This document shows, piece after piece, positions 8,689-17,302 of a DNA stretch of 64,000 nucleotides. Position numbers and translations under genes: made by a program. Location of the stretch: the NCBI RefSeq assembly GCF_002608075.1, contig NZ_LAHA01000004.1:328051-392050 (forward strand), in the 5' to 3' direction. The stretch's first letter is position 1; each line of letters opens with the position of its first letter. Under the pieces are notes generated by a model. The model saw nothing but the letters and a program-made list of their open reading frames with translations. It was not told where the DNA came from and did not search any database. This DNA is from Nostoc linckia z4. Lineage in GTDB: Bacteria; Cyanobacteriota; Cyanobacteriia; Cyanobacteriales; Nostocaceae.

Positions 8689-8706
8689 CCAGGAAAATTT
8701 TCCTGG
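8689..8706. repeat. Element palindrome, copy 1
   Basis: CCAGGAAAATTTTCCTGG, perfect 18-bp palindrome, in the divergent region between the zinc protein (minus) and the gene at 8736 (plus). First of seven copies in the element. Confidence 0.9.
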
Positions 8707-8735
8707 ACACTAAAACCGATCGCAATCTTTAAAAT

Positions 8736-9146
8736 ATGAAATTAGCCCCAGCAGAGCTAACCGTGGATTATCCATTCCTGCGTCTGGTTTCCGAAAGCCA
8801 GGTATGGGAAGTTGGCATAGGAAAATTAACCATAACTGGCGGTATTCGGATAGTTGCCGGAAAAGTCGGATCTCAATCTTTTGAAGTAACCTATTGTGCT
8901 GGTCAGGATAAAGGCATGGCAATAGGAATATTAGCTCAAGTATTGGTAATTATCAGCGCGATGCCAGAATCAATCTCTTGCCACAATTTCAGAAATACTT
9001 TCCCAGTGCAAACTATTAAACCAATGATTAACGATTTTAAATGCTGGGAAGCTTTGACTCAAAAAAGCAAGGAGGTTGGTGATACTGTTGAACCTCTGAA
9101 TTTGGGCTTAACCTCAAGCCTCCAGGCAAATTTTCCTGGAGATTAA
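8736..9146 (+). CDS. Hypothetical protein ending in palindrome peptide
   Basis: 136 residues, no family recognised. Residues ~25-75 are beta-rich and hydrophobic. The last residues (ANFPGD) come from a palindrome copy at 9122-9139 (one mismatch), so the gene is bracketed by palindrome copies on both sides, suggesting a cassette gained or bounded through that repeat. Confidence 0.6.
   Translation: MKLAPAELTVDYPFLRLVSESQVWEVGIGKLTITGGIRIVAGKVGSQSFEVTYCAGQDKGMAIGILAQVLVIISAMPESISCHNFRNTFPVQTIKPMINDFKCWEALTQKSKEVGDTVEPLNLGLTSSLQANFPGD
9122..9139. repeat. Element palindrome, variant copy 2
   Basis: CCAGGCAAATTTTCCTGG, one mismatch from the consensus, at the 3' end of the preceding gene and encoding ANFPG. 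Confidence 0.8.
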
Positions 9147-9269
9147 AGCCCATGAAAGAACCAGCCTTCAAGCTGGTTGGAGGACAATAAATTTGCATAA
9201 CTAAACCAAGATAACAGCGATCGCGCTGTTCGTTTAGCCTAGAAGAATAACTACGATCGCGAAACACTA

Positions 9270-9518
9270 ATGGCTACCAAGACAATTGAAGTCAAAGAAT
9301 ACACAGTCAGAGCGCACAAACGACAAATCCACACTCGGATTTTTAACTTCGTATGTAAGGAATGCCACAACCCAACTACCCGCGAAACTTATGGTTCGCG
9401 GCCAGTTTACTGCGAGAAATGTCGCGCTCCTCAACCACCAAGATCCTCATCAATGCCTATCAACAAAAGGAAGCCTAGACCGATGGCTTACGAGACAGAG
9501 AAAGTATTAGTTTCGTGA
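9270..9518 (+). CDS. Small zinc-ribbon protein
   Basis: 82 residues, basic, with CKEC and CEKC pairs typical of a zinc ribbon and a proline/lysine-rich tail. A strong intrinsic terminator follows 20 bases later. Likely a nucleic-acid-binding accessory protein; function unknown. Confidence 0.6.
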   Translation: MATKTIEVKEYTVRAHKRQIHTRIFNFVCKECHNPTTRETYGSRPVYCEKCRAPQPPRSSSMPINKRKPRPMAYETEKVLVS

Positions 9519-9538
9519 GGTGGAAATTAATTTTAAAG

Positions 9539-9570
9539 ACTCGTCCGTGGAAATCCGCGGACGAGTTTTT
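9539..9570 (+). terminator. Strong intrinsic terminator
   Basis: ACTCGTCCGTGG, loop AAAT, CCGCGGACGAGT: a 12-bp stem with one G-T pair, then TTTTT. Ends the early operon segment. A related hairpin (CTGTCCGCGG/CCACGGACAG) is at 24863-24886. Confidence 0.85.
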
Positions 9571-9608
9571 GATATTATTTTATGGCTGCTTGTAAAAAGT
9601 AATTAGCT

Positions 9609-10139
9609 ATGGAAGATTTAGAAATTATTAGCGTGACGGCTGAGGCTAATAGAATTGATGTCAAGACAGCTATGAGTACTTTTGGAATAGGCAAAAGTCT
9701 ATTTTATGGAAGATATCTCAAGGACTGTCAAATCACTCCCGTCAAGGCTACGGGACGCTCTTATATAACTTGGGAAGAGTTTGAATTATTGCGGGGGTAT
9801 CACCTAGCAAGAAACTCAAGCAACGAAGATTTAGAAAGGTTCTTAACGCAAATTAACGGACAAGTAGCTATTAATGCCGAACAAAAAACTTTGATGGGAT
9901 TGTTTAAAAACTTTGTCCCGGCGACAATTTACCAAAAGTTGATTTTTCGGCTACAGCTACTCGAACAATACGCCTCTGTTTCCCACGCGAGGCTATCTAC
10001 AAATGAATTAAGTCAAATATTAGAAATCAGCAACAGAACATTGTGGAGTAAAAAGGAATACCAAAAACTAGGTTTTCTATTTCGCCGCGATCGCCAGGGA
10101 TGGCAAGTCTTAGTTAATAGCGACCTTGAAAGAAAATGA
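9609..10139 (+). CDS. Helix-turn-helix regulator
   Basis: 176 residues with two HTH-like segments: residues ~18-65 (VKTAMSTFGIGKSLFYGRYL, then ITWEEFELL), resembling MerR/excisionase-type winged helices, and ~130-165 (LSTNELSQILEISNRTLWSK). Probably a sequence-specific regulator. Its stop overlaps the next start (ATGA), giving a two-gene operon after the terminator. Confidence 0.6.
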   Translation: MEDLEIISVTAEANRIDVKTAMSTFGIGKSLFYGRYLKDCQITPVKATGRSYITWEEFELLRGYHLARNSSNEDLERFLTQINGQVAINAEQKTLMGLFKNFVPATIYQKLIFRLQLLEQYASVSHARLSTNELSQILEISNRTLWSKKEYQKLGFLFRRDRQGWQVLVNSDLERK

Positions 10140-10435
10140 GTATCAACATTTGGAGAATTATTAGTAGGGGTGTTATGCCCAATGGAGAAAAGATTGAAAA
10201 CGCTGAATATATCATTGTCGAGGATAATTTTCACGATCGCAAAACGAACGAATATATTCCTATCGCCTCAGAACCCTTATACAGGGAGGATGTTGAGGAA
10301 TTAATTAGTGGAGAAAGGGAATTAACAGATTTTGAACTGACTGAAGAATCAGTACAAAACTACTCTGATGAAGATTGGGAAAAAGCCCAGCAGCTAGAAG
10401 AACAAGAGTGGGAGAAAATTCTAAAGGAATTGTAA
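10136..10435 (+). CDS. Hypothetical acidic protein
   Basis: 99 residues, strongly acidic C-terminus (EESVQNYSDEDWEKAQQLEE). Translationally coupled to the HTH gene. No family recognised; small acidic phage proteins are often antirepressors or DNA mimics, but nothing here proves that. Confidence 0.55.
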   Translation: MSINIWRIISRGVMPNGEKIENAEYIIVEDNFHDRKTNEYIPIASEPLYREDVEELISGERELTDFELTEESVQNYSDEDWEKAQQLEEQEWEKILKEL

Positions 10436-10438
10436 CTA

Positions 10439-10717
10439 TTATTGATTGTTTTTCATGTAATCGATGATCATATCTTTAGGACTTCCAGTCATTTCTAAAA
10501 TTTCTTGATGCCCAGGAATGAGCACCAACGGAATTCCCTGGAATTTTTCAATAAATACATTAGATCCAGGATTTGTTGTGCATTGGTAGCAAATCAAGCA
10601 TTCATAATATTCTTTGCTGATGATTATAAATTTTGGCGATCTAAGAAAGTTTTTCTTAAATTTTTCAATTTTATCCTCAATTCTTTCTATGACTTGCTTG
10701 CAGCCAGGTGTGTACAT
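10439..10717 (-). CDS. Hypothetical protein with Cys motif
   Basis: 92 residues with CLICYQC in the middle. Converges tail to tail on the acidic protein with only 3 bases between stops. No family recognised. Confidence 0.5.
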   Translation of the reverse strand: MYTPGCKQVIERIEDKIEKFKKNFLRSPKFIIISKEYYECLICYQCTTNPGSNVFIEKFQGIPLVLIPGHQEILEMTGSPKDMIIDYMKNNQ

Positions 10718-10750
10718 AGAATTTCGGTTTTTTAATTATTTATTTGTATT

Positions 10751-11170
10751 TTATAGCAAGTTAATATCATAAGATTTTATCATTTCAAAAGGAATATTAA
10801 AAAGTATATCTTTGGCTACAAAAGGTATATATTTATCCCACAAAAATGCTTGATGAAAATACCAATGATAGGCATAAGCTTCACCACCATTTCGTGCTTC
10901 ATCCGACCAAGAACAACTTACAAGTTCAGCACTTCCAATTATTGCCTGTGTAGGCAATTCTGCTGGTGTTAGAGGGTTTGTTTTTTGAATTTGTTTAAGC
11001 TGCCGTTTATTAGCAAATTTACCTGCATGGATAAGAATCAGTCCCTTGTGGTTGGTTGAATAGTTCTGGCTTTGAATATTGCTCCCATGAAATATCAGCC
11101 AAGCATTTGGCTGGCAAAGACTCAAGCATTTAATTGAATTATTTGACAAAGAATTGGTAGCCGAAAGCAT
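10751..11170 (-). CDS. ASCH-domain protein
   Basis: 139 residues. LSLCQPNAWLIFHG near the N-terminus, LILIHAGKFA in the middle and IIGSAELVSC fit the ASCH/PUA-like beta-barrel, an RNA- or modified-base-binding fold. ASCH proteins are often carried by phages and can be RNases or N4-acetylcytidine amidohydrolases; the exact activity cannot be read here. It diverges from the acetyltransferase at 11207. Confidence 0.7.
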   Translation of the reverse strand: MLSATNSLSNNSIKCLSLCQPNAWLIFHGSNIQSQNYSTNHKGLILIHAGKFANKRQLKQIQKTNPLTPAELPTQAIIGSAELVSCSWSDEARNGGEAYAYHWYFHQAFLWDKYIPFVAKDILFNIPFEMIKSYDINLL

Positions 11171-11206
11171 TTAGGATATATTGAGAACTTTTAGACAGTA
11201 TAAAAT

Positions 11207-11695
11207 ATGGATTTCACTATTAGGAAAGCAAAGGAAACAGATGCACACGCGATCGCTGAAATTCTTCAAGAATTAGGTTGGCATGATTGGGTAAATTCAA
11301 ATCCTCACGATAAAGTTGTATCCCAAATCCAACGTCATATTTGTATGTGTGCAAGAGATGATAGTCATTCAGTTTATGTTGCTGAATCCCAAAGGGGGGT
11401 TATAGGTTATATCACAGTCCACTGGATACCATGTTTATTCATTGAGAAACTTCGAGGATATGTATCAGATTTATTTGTCCAACGAGACAGTCGCGGTCAG
11501 GGAGTCGGTACTAGACTACTGGCGGTAGTTATATCAGAGGCTCAACTCAGAAGATGCCATTCAATTACGGCTCTAACCCGCAGAGAACGAGAGTCCTATA
11601 AAAAAGGGTTTTATGCCAAGCAGGGTTGGGTTGAGCGCGGCAATGTCGTTGATTTTATCTATGAACTTCCTCCTACCACCAGCTTGAAAAGCTAG
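11207..11695 (+). CDS. GNAT-family N-acetyltransferase
   Basis: 162 residues. Clear GNAT fold: FTIRKAKETDAHAIAEIL at the start, the acetyl-CoA-binding motif A RDSRGQGVGTRLL near residue 105, and FYAKQGWVERG near the end. Substrate unknown; phage or host small-molecule or protein acetylation are both possible. It overlaps the 3' end of the convergent terminase gene by 23 bases. Confidence 0.85.
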   Translation: MDFTIRKAKETDAHAIAEILQELGWHDWVNSNPHDKVVSQIQRHICMCARDDSHSVYVAESQRGVIGYITVHWIPCLFIEKLRGYVSDLFVQRDSRGQGVGTRLLAVVISEAQLRRCHSITALTRRERESYKKGFYAKQGWVERGNVVDFIYELPPTTSLKS

Positions 11696-14396
11696 AAGAA
11701 GCTTGATTGTAGTCGTCTTCATCGGGCATCAATTCTTCAAGTTGAATGTAGAAGGCGGCTTCAGCAAACACTAAAGCAAAGTAAAAATCATCAACATTAC
11801 CCGGCCCGCGCTTCCACTGCTGGGTTTTGGGATCGCGGGATGGCCCCATCAGATGACGCAATGGCGATCGCTCGTTGGGGTTTGATATCCATTTTTCCCA
11901 AGCTGGGGGTAGACGGTAGAGCGGGTAGTCGTCATCGGCTTTTAGTAAAAAGCCTTCTAAAACTGCGCCCATGAATTTCTCATTGCGGATTTGGTAGCAG
12001 TCGTAAACAATGCCGCCGTCAGCAACTTGAGATTTTCGTACTGGGTCTTTGAGGTAGGCAATCTGATCGGCCATGTCTAGGCAGGTGCGGCGGCATAGGT
12101 ACATGGATGATTCCCGCGATGGTTCGTTGTCGATTAAACCTGCCTTGACATCGAACCGAGTCAGCAAATCAGAGATATCATTTCGCATCACATCGCTAGC
12201 ATAGCTGACATGGCGAATAGTTTTTTCAATGACTTCAGCTCTAGTGAGGCGGTGGTAATTGGGGGGTAAATAAAACTCGACAATTGCCAGCCAGTCTTCG
12301 CTTCTGCCCACATCAATACCAGCTAAGACTAACTCTGGTTCTCTTTCTGGTACGGGAGATGCCATCGATGCTCTGAGCATTTCCAGAGAAATACTACCAA
12401 CTTGATGTTCGCTGGCATGACCCAACATCTGTTGCTGCCAGTCGTCCGTAGTGCTGGCACTCATTCCCTCCTCAATCATTTTGGATGCCAAATTAAATTG
12501 AGTTTCCCGGGTGAGGGGTGAAAGGTGAATTCCCAGCGTCCAGCTATATTCGGGGATGCCTGGGGGTAGGGATGCCAAAAAATCAGCCAGAGCAATCCCT
12601 GTGTGACGACAGTAAAAACGGGCATCGTAGCGTTGTTGGTCGCTAATCGGTTCGCCGCAGTTGGAACAACCAAAGTAAGCACTGCCCACTGCGTCGTTTT
12701 CATCGCGGTGAAACCAACTAACCGGTCTACCTGAATCGCTCAGGTAAGTTTTCTTGACTCGTCCCAGGGCATCACGCTGTACCGTTTCCCGCAGCAAACA
12801 ACCTTTGGGGTCGAGGGGTAGGGTTTGCTTACAGATGGTGCAGGTGTAATGGGGATAAAAAAGATGGTCAACTTTTCCCATCTGTTCTTCAATACCCGTA
12901 CCTCCCCCCGGTGTCCCTAGTTCCCGAATAGGCCTAGTTGGCAGTAAAGAAGCATCCAGTCGTCGGGGGATAGCATCAGCTGAGCCAGGACGATACTGCG
13001 ATCGCTCCTCAAGAAAGGCGTAGTCAGCTTGGTAAGATACCGCCATGCCACCCGCGGCGGCTGTACCTTTATCCCTAGAACCCGGACGGGATGTAGAAAC
13101 GTAGGCAAAGATGCCGTTTACTTGGTCGATTTGGAAGCGGGTGTTGATGCAGCGATCGCTTCGCCGATTGAACTTGTGACCAGCTGCTACCATGTTGGCA
13201 ATCCAAGATTCTGCCACCGGCTGAAACTGCATCGGCACGTTTTGGTCTAGGGAAGTGCGGGTGTCATAAAACCAAACGCCATTGAGTTTGCCTGTGGTCA
13301 GGCAATCAACAAATAACATGGCATGACCTAACGTGTTATGCGTGACAATATAATCGTCACAAACATACAAATGGTCTTTTGCTGCTACAGCAATACATTG
13401 AGCATATTTCTTGCCTACGTACTCTATCTTATGAATGTAGTGTATACAGCTAGTTTTTGAGTTTTTTACTACGTATTTACGAAATAGTTGGATATCAGGC
13501 AGTTGTACCTGGACACAATAACCGCACCGTCTTAACTTATGATGTTTAACATTTGCCAATCCCCCAAGCGATCGCACCAATTGTTGAACATCTAAAGCCA
13601 ACTGGTAAGAAGTACACCTAAAACTGACATTACCTGTTGACTCATTAACTGTACCATTGGCATCCATTAATCCTTGCAAAAGTGCAATTCTGACATCTAG
13701 ACTGTTGAACTTGTAAATATCAGGAATAGAATCGTCAGTCGAACATCCTAATAAGTATGGATCTGTCGGTACTGTTTGAAAATCGAACAGTACAGATTGA
13801 ACTAACTGTAATGAATGGTTATATCTGCCATTTATGCATAGTGAAGTTCTAATCTCTGACAGCGATTTAACCGTACCCTGTTTTTTGCGATCGCGCTCAG
13901 CCGCAGTTTGCGTAAGCCAAAGATGTTCGTCACAGCATTCGGTACTAGCGCCATCATCAAAAACTACACGATAAATTTTCTTGATGCCTTGCGGGTAAAC
14001 TCCGGTGACCAAAGTAGGCTTCCCGTTGGAACCAATAACCCAGTCGCCAAGCTTAATATCACCCATTAACTTCCAGCCATTAGGTGTTAGGATTTTGGCA
14101 TCCAACGGCTGGGCTTTGCCGCACTGTGCTGGGCCTGTGGTCAGAACCTTGTTGAGTCGAAAATCTCCAATTGCTAAAAGGTACTCACGATACCACCAGG
14201 GCAAGCGCACGGATGATTGGCGCTCGGTTGTTGCAAACAGTTCGACTCGCTCGACAAAACCTTTTCCCCCACGTTTGTAGACATCAGTGATGAAGGCTTC
14301 GCGCTGATCGTGTTTGCTTTGCGTGCGGGAAGCGTTTACAGCGGCTGATTTGTTGGCAGCATTTTGTAGTTTACGTTTGAGGTTGGCTGTGTTCAT
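11673..14396 (-). CDS. Large terminase (GpA-type) with class 3 intein
   Basis: 907 residues encoded, about 647 after splicing. The ATPase P-loop GPAQCGK|T is split by a 260-residue intein (residues 95-354). After it come a Walker B-like DYAFLEE region, two CxxC pairs (CTIC, CSNC) and a nuclease-like domain with acidic residues (VLAGIDVGRSEDW, GLIDNE, GNVDDFYFAL), as in the lambda GpA family that packages DNA into the procapsid. It is the last gene of the leftward packaging operon, overlapping the AsnB-like gene by 1 base. Splicing is required to rebuild the ATPase site. Confidence 0.85.
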   Translation of the reverse strand: MNTANLKRKLQNAANKSAAVNASRTQSKHDQREAFITDVYKRGGKGFVERVELFATTERQSSVRLPWWYREYLLAIGDFRLNKVLTTGPAQCGKAQPLDAKILTPNGWKLMGDIKLGDWVIGSNGKPTLVTGVYPQGIKKIYRVVFDDGASTECCDEHLWLTQTAAERDRKKQGTVKSLSEIRTSLCINGRYNHSLQLVQSVLFDFQTVPTDPYLLGCSTDDSIPDIYKFNSLDVRIALLQGLMDANGTVNESTGNVSFRCTSYQLALDVQQLVRSLGGLANVKHHKLRRCGYCVQVQLPDIQLFRKYVVKNSKTSCIHYIHKIEYVGKKYAQCIAVAAKDHLYVCDDYIVTHNTLGHAMLFVDCLTTGKLNGVWFYDTRTSLDQNVPMQFQPVAESWIANMVAAGHKFNRRSDRCINTRFQIDQVNGIFAYVSTSRPGSRDKGTAAAGGMAVSYQADYAFLEERSQYRPGSADAIPRRLDASLLPTRPIRELGTPGGGTGIEEQMGKVDHLFYPHYTCTICKQTLPLDPKGCLLRETVQRDALGRVKKTYLSDSGRPVSWFHRDENDAVGSAYFGCSNCGEPISDQQRYDARFYCRHTGIALADFLASLPPGIPEYSWTLGIHLSPLTRETQFNLASKMIEEGMSASTTDDWQQQMLGHASEHQVGSISLEMLRASMASPVPEREPELVLAGIDVGRSEDWLAIVEFYLPPNYHRLTRAEVIEKTIRHVSYASDVMRNDISDLLTRFDVKAGLIDNEPSRESSMYLCRRTCLDMADQIAYLKDPVRKSQVADGGIVYDCYQIRNEKFMGAVLEGFLLKADDDYPLYRLPPAWEKWISNPNERSPLRHLMGPSRDPKTQQWKRGPGNVDDFYFALVFAEAAFYIQLEELMPDEDDYNQASSSFSSWW
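13335..14114 (-). other. Class 3 intein in terminase P-loop
   Basis: 260 residues, from Ala1 (AQPLDAKILTPNGW) to the terminal Asn before extein Thr (VTHN|T). Residue 1 is Ala rather than Cys or Ser. The Trp in HLWLT (block B), the Cys in AQCIAV (block F) and the Thr in VTHN (block G) make the WCT triad of class 3 inteins. The middle holds a shrunken LAGLIDADG endonuclease: LLQGLMDANG is a recognisable second motif while the first (LLGCSTDDS) is degenerate. Confidence 0.85.
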
Positions 14397-15625
14397 TAGT
14401 TGTTAGAACCAGGAAAATTTTCCTGGACGTTAGAACCTCCAAATAATTTTCGGTAAGCTTCCTTAGCAGTGGTATCGAGAAAATCTCTAAAAGCCAAATT
14501 ATCTTTAATCCCAGCCCCGGTGACGTAGCCAGTGCTGGTATAGTCCGGCTTTAAAGTGCCGGGAGGTAAAATAATCGCCGCTGCTTTTTGAACAAAAGGC
14601 TTATCTTTACTGATTGGGACAATATTTAACCGTTGTGACAAAACCCAATTCATAAAATCCCAATCGTAATAAGGCATTCGCACGTGGATGCCGTAATGCC
14701 GAAAGATGCTGCTAAATAACTTGTTCACATCCCAAACTAAGGTTTGGTCGTTAAAGGCACGTAAGCGTTCATCTCGCCAAATCTCGGCATTTTCTACCGT
14801 GTCCGGCAATCCGACTATCTCCTTATAAATGCTTCGCATTCTGCCCATCAAGTCATCTTGCCCGTGCCCGTTAAAAATGCTGGTGACTCCGGCAGCGGCG
14901 GCATGACGAGCGATCGCTACGTGAGCGATCGCTTGCCGCATATATTCTGAAGTCGGGCCGATATCCTCAAACAGTAGCAAGGCTTCTTCAACAGAATCCA
15001 GAACTGTTTGCCGGTCAATAAAAACTGGAATCGGTTCGGTTATGCCCATTGCCTTGAGGTTGCGCCGAGCTTGAGAAATGTCTGAGGATTTAGAAGAAGT
15101 GCAAGCTGTAAAGGGGAGGAAGTCTACCCCAAGTTCCTTGAGCGCCCAGGCGACTAATAAAGAATCCACACCCCCAGAGCAGGATAAAGCAATTCTTCCT
15201 GGCGGACAGGTTTCTGTGCGCGATTTGACGGCTTTTAGCAGTAGCTCTCTGTACTGGGCGATCGCGTCTGGTAGGGCGATTGGAGGTGCGATGGGGGGTT
15301 TGAGTTTTTCGTGCTTCCAGATTTTTCTGCCATGTCCAATTTTGATGGCTGTTCCTGGAGTTACTTGGTGGGCTTTCCCCGGCAGTTTTCGCCATCGTTC
15401 TCCCCAGTGAATCTGTTTATTATCGATGCTGTAATATAAAGGAATTTCCGCAGGGAATGAAGAGTACAAGGTAACCGTTCCAAAACTACCAATGGCGATC
15501 GTGAAAGTCCCTTTGATTGGCAACTTAGTACCATCAAATTCGGCATATCCAATAGGATTGATTTGTAAATCCGATTGGATAAGTGGTTGACTTTGCTTAC
15601 TGTAACTTCCTGTAATTCTTTCCAT
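14396..15625 (-). CDS. Asparagine-synthetase-like ligase 1
   Basis: 409 residues. An AsnB-type N-type ATP pyrophosphatase: PP-loop SGGVDS at 150-155, GHGQDD at 253-258 in place of the AsnB GxGxDE motif, and RMPYYDWDFMNWVLSQ with a later K-rich motif. The N-terminal ~100 residues keep only the second half of the class II glutaminase domain (IPLYYS, then TPG); the Cys nucleophile is gone, as in beta-lactam synthetase or lasso cyclases. It should adenylate a carboxylate and join an amine. The C-terminus ends in ENFPGSNN from a palindrome copy. First of three paralogues in this operon. Confidence 0.75.
   Translation of the reverse strand: MERITGSYSKQSQPLIQSDLQINPIGYAEFDGTKLPIKGTFTIAIGSFGTVTLYSSFPAEIPLYYSIDNKQIHWGERWRKLPGKAHQVTPGTAIKIGHGRKIWKHEKLKPPIAPPIALPDAIAQYRELLLKAVKSRTETCPPGRIALSCSGGVDSLLVAWALKELGVDFLPFTACTSSKSSDISQARRNLKAMGITEPIPVFIDRQTVLDSVEEALLLFEDIGPTSEYMRQAIAHVAIARHAAAAGVTSIFNGHGQDDLMGRMRSIYKEIVGLPDTVENAEIWRDERLRAFNDQTLVWDVNKLFSSIFRHYGIHVRMPYYDWDFMNWVLSQRLNIVPISKDKPFVQKAAAIILPPGTLKPDYTSTGYVTGAGIKDNLAFRDFLDTTAKEAYRKLFGGSNVQENFPGSNN
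14409..14426. repeat. Element palindrome, copy 3
   Basis: CCAGGAAAATTTTCCTGG inside the 3' end of the AsnB-like gene 1, encoding ENFPG at the protein C-terminus. Confidence 0.9.
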
Positions 15626-15637
15626 AATTAATTAAGA

Positions 15638-16105
15638 TTATCGGTTATCGAAACTTACGACGGTTCCATATCTCTCCTTGGTTGCTTTAAACCCAAGGGA
15701 TAAATATAGTTTTACTCTTGCAGGGCCTCTGCCATCTTGATCGGCTACAAGTGCATACAATTCTCTTTTGGAATTTGGACTTTTTATATATTCTTTCCAC
15801 GCCCGTTTAAGCTGTTTAAGTTCTTGTGTAGGAATTTTACTTTTACTATTAGCTAAGGTAGAACCGTCTACAGTCCATTCCACCTTACCCTCTCTTGTAA
15901 CTTCCCCTTTAACTCTTTTGCCTTTATAAAAACTAACGCCTTCTGTTGGCGGTGAATTCCAAGTTGATTTATTGGCTCGGTTAGCTATGCGCTGTTGTTG
16001 ATTCAACCTTTGCCGTTGAGGAATGCTGCTCGTGCCGCCAATTCCTCCACCACCTCCACCTCCTTTTTGTAGCCTGATTTCGTTAAGCGATCTGCTAAAT
16101 TTCAT
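15638..16105 (-). CDS. Gly-rich leader protein 1
   Basis: 155 residues: basic N-terminus (MKFSRSLNEIRLQKG), a run of Gly, then a ~110-residue domain with FYKGKRVKG, LKRAWKEYIKSPN and RVKLYLSLGFK. The closing LYxSxGF resembles the end of a GNAT fold. About half of its positions match the next gene upstream, so they are tandem paralogues. The pair sits between ligase 1 and the probable small terminase. It could be a virion component or a ligase substrate; neither is shown. Confidence 0.65.
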   Translation of the reverse strand: MKFSRSLNEIRLQKGGGGGGGIGGTSSIPQRQRLNQQQRIANRANKSTWNSPPTEGVSFYKGKRVKGEVTREGKVEWTVDGSTLANSKSKIPTQELKQLKRAWKEYIKSPNSKRELYALVADQDGRGPARVKLYLSLGFKATKERYGTVVSFDNR

Positions 16106-16136
16106 AAAGTTTATTGCGATTGTTTTATTGCTTAAA

Positions 16137-16616
16137 TTAACGATTATCTAGTTTTAGTATTTCTCCAAACTTTGGGTCTGTCACTTTGCGGAAACCAAAT
16201 GATTTATATAATTTCGCTCTTGCATCACCTCTACCATCTGAAGTGCTTGGATCTGCATAAAACACTCTTTTGGCATTGGGGCTTTTTATGTATTCATTCC
16301 AAGCCCTCTTAAGGTCTTTAAGCTCTTGAGTGGGAACCTTTGCAGTACTTTCTTTGGTCGCTGTATTGTAGCCATCGATAGACCAATAGACTGTGCCATC
16401 TTTCATGACTAGTCCCTGAACTCTTTTCCCCTGATAAAAAACAGCCCTCGCCTTTTCACCTTCAGGCGGATTTGCCCAGGCGGATTTGTCTGCTGTATTC
16501 GTGCTTGTTCTATTTAGCTTTTGGCGTGTTTTAGCGCTTCTACTACCGCCACCGCTTCCACCGCCACCGCCTTTTTTAAGCCTTCTTTCGTTAAACGATC
16601 TATTAATTCTTCTCAT
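16137..16616 (-). CDS. Gly-rich leader protein 2
   Basis: 159 residues, paralogue of the neighbouring protein: MRRINRSFNERRLKKGGGGG, then FYQGKRVQG, LKRAWNEYIKSPN and RAKLYKSFGFRKV. Its start overlaps the end of the small-terminase candidate by 4 bases, so it is co-translated with the packaging genes. Duplication followed by divergence of the Gly tract is apparent. Confidence 0.65.
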   Translation of the reverse strand: MRRINRSFNERRLKKGGGGGSGGGSRSAKTRQKLNRTSTNTADKSAWANPPEGEKARAVFYQGKRVQGLVMKDGTVYWSIDGYNTATKESTAKVPTQELKDLKRAWNEYIKSPNAKRVFYADPSTSDGRGDARAKLYKSFGFRKVTDPKFGEILKLDNR

Positions 16617-17260
16617 GTTTGAATCTCGTGAATTTTATTATTCAATTCAGTTTCATAATTGTCGATAACCTGCAAAATGCGATCGGCAATTGTTCCAGGA
16701 ACTAAATTATTATCTAGCAATATACTCAAGGCATCGCGCCATTCAGTAGCAGTATCTCTGCTGCCTTGTAATCTACTGAGTTCAGAAATCACCCTAAACA
16801 TCCTTTCTCGAATGCGGGTTTTAGTTTCTATCAAGTAAGCTTTATCTGTTAATCGTGGCTCTGGAATCAGCTTGATTCTTTGCTTTAATTCGTGTAATTC
16901 TGCTCCTGCGGCAGATTCTATTTGTGCAAAAGTTAGTTTCCGAATAGTTTCGATTTCAGAGATTTTATCAATCTCTCTTTGCATTGCCATAATTTCATTT
17001 TGATAAGCGGTAATTTGTGCGTGATACATTTCAATGATTACCGCATGATTCCGCTTTCTTTGATTGATATCTTTATCAATCAATTCATCGCAAGTTTTAT
17101 TTATCCAACTGCGAGCTGTTTCAGTGGAAACTTCAAAATGTTCGGCAAATTGCCGCTGCACATCCAAGCGAGGAAAGCCCGAACGTAAGCGGGTCAGAAC
17201 GTAGTTTTTTCTATCCTGAATTTCTTGTGCGGTAAGTTTTACCCTCCCTTTTCTAGCCAC
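16613..17260 (-). CDS. Probable small terminase subunit
   Basis: 215 residues. An N-terminal HTH (FPRLDVQRQFAEHFEVSTETA, with ARSWINKT as recognition helix) is followed by a long charged coiled coil and a C-terminal helical segment. This architecture and its place in the same operon as the large terminase suggest TerS, which recognises the packaging site. Another HTH-coiled-coil DNA-binding function is possible. Confidence 0.55.
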   Translation of the reverse strand: MARKGRVKLTAQEIQDRKNYVLTRLRSGFPRLDVQRQFAEHFEVSTETARSWINKTCDELIDKDINQRKRNHAVIIEMYHAQITAYQNEIMAMQREIDKISEIETIRKLTFAQIESAAGAELHELKQRIKLIPEPRLTDKAYLIETKTRIRERMFRVISELSRLQGSRDTATEWRDALSILLDNNLVPGTIADRILQVIDNYETELNNKIHEIQT

Positions 17261-17302
17261 AACAAAAATGTCCTTTTATTAAGATCCACGATTCAAACCA
17301 AA

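Noticed and set aside
15078..15410. Open frames opposite and within AsnB-like gene 1
   Set aside because: Shadows of a clearly conserved coding frame.
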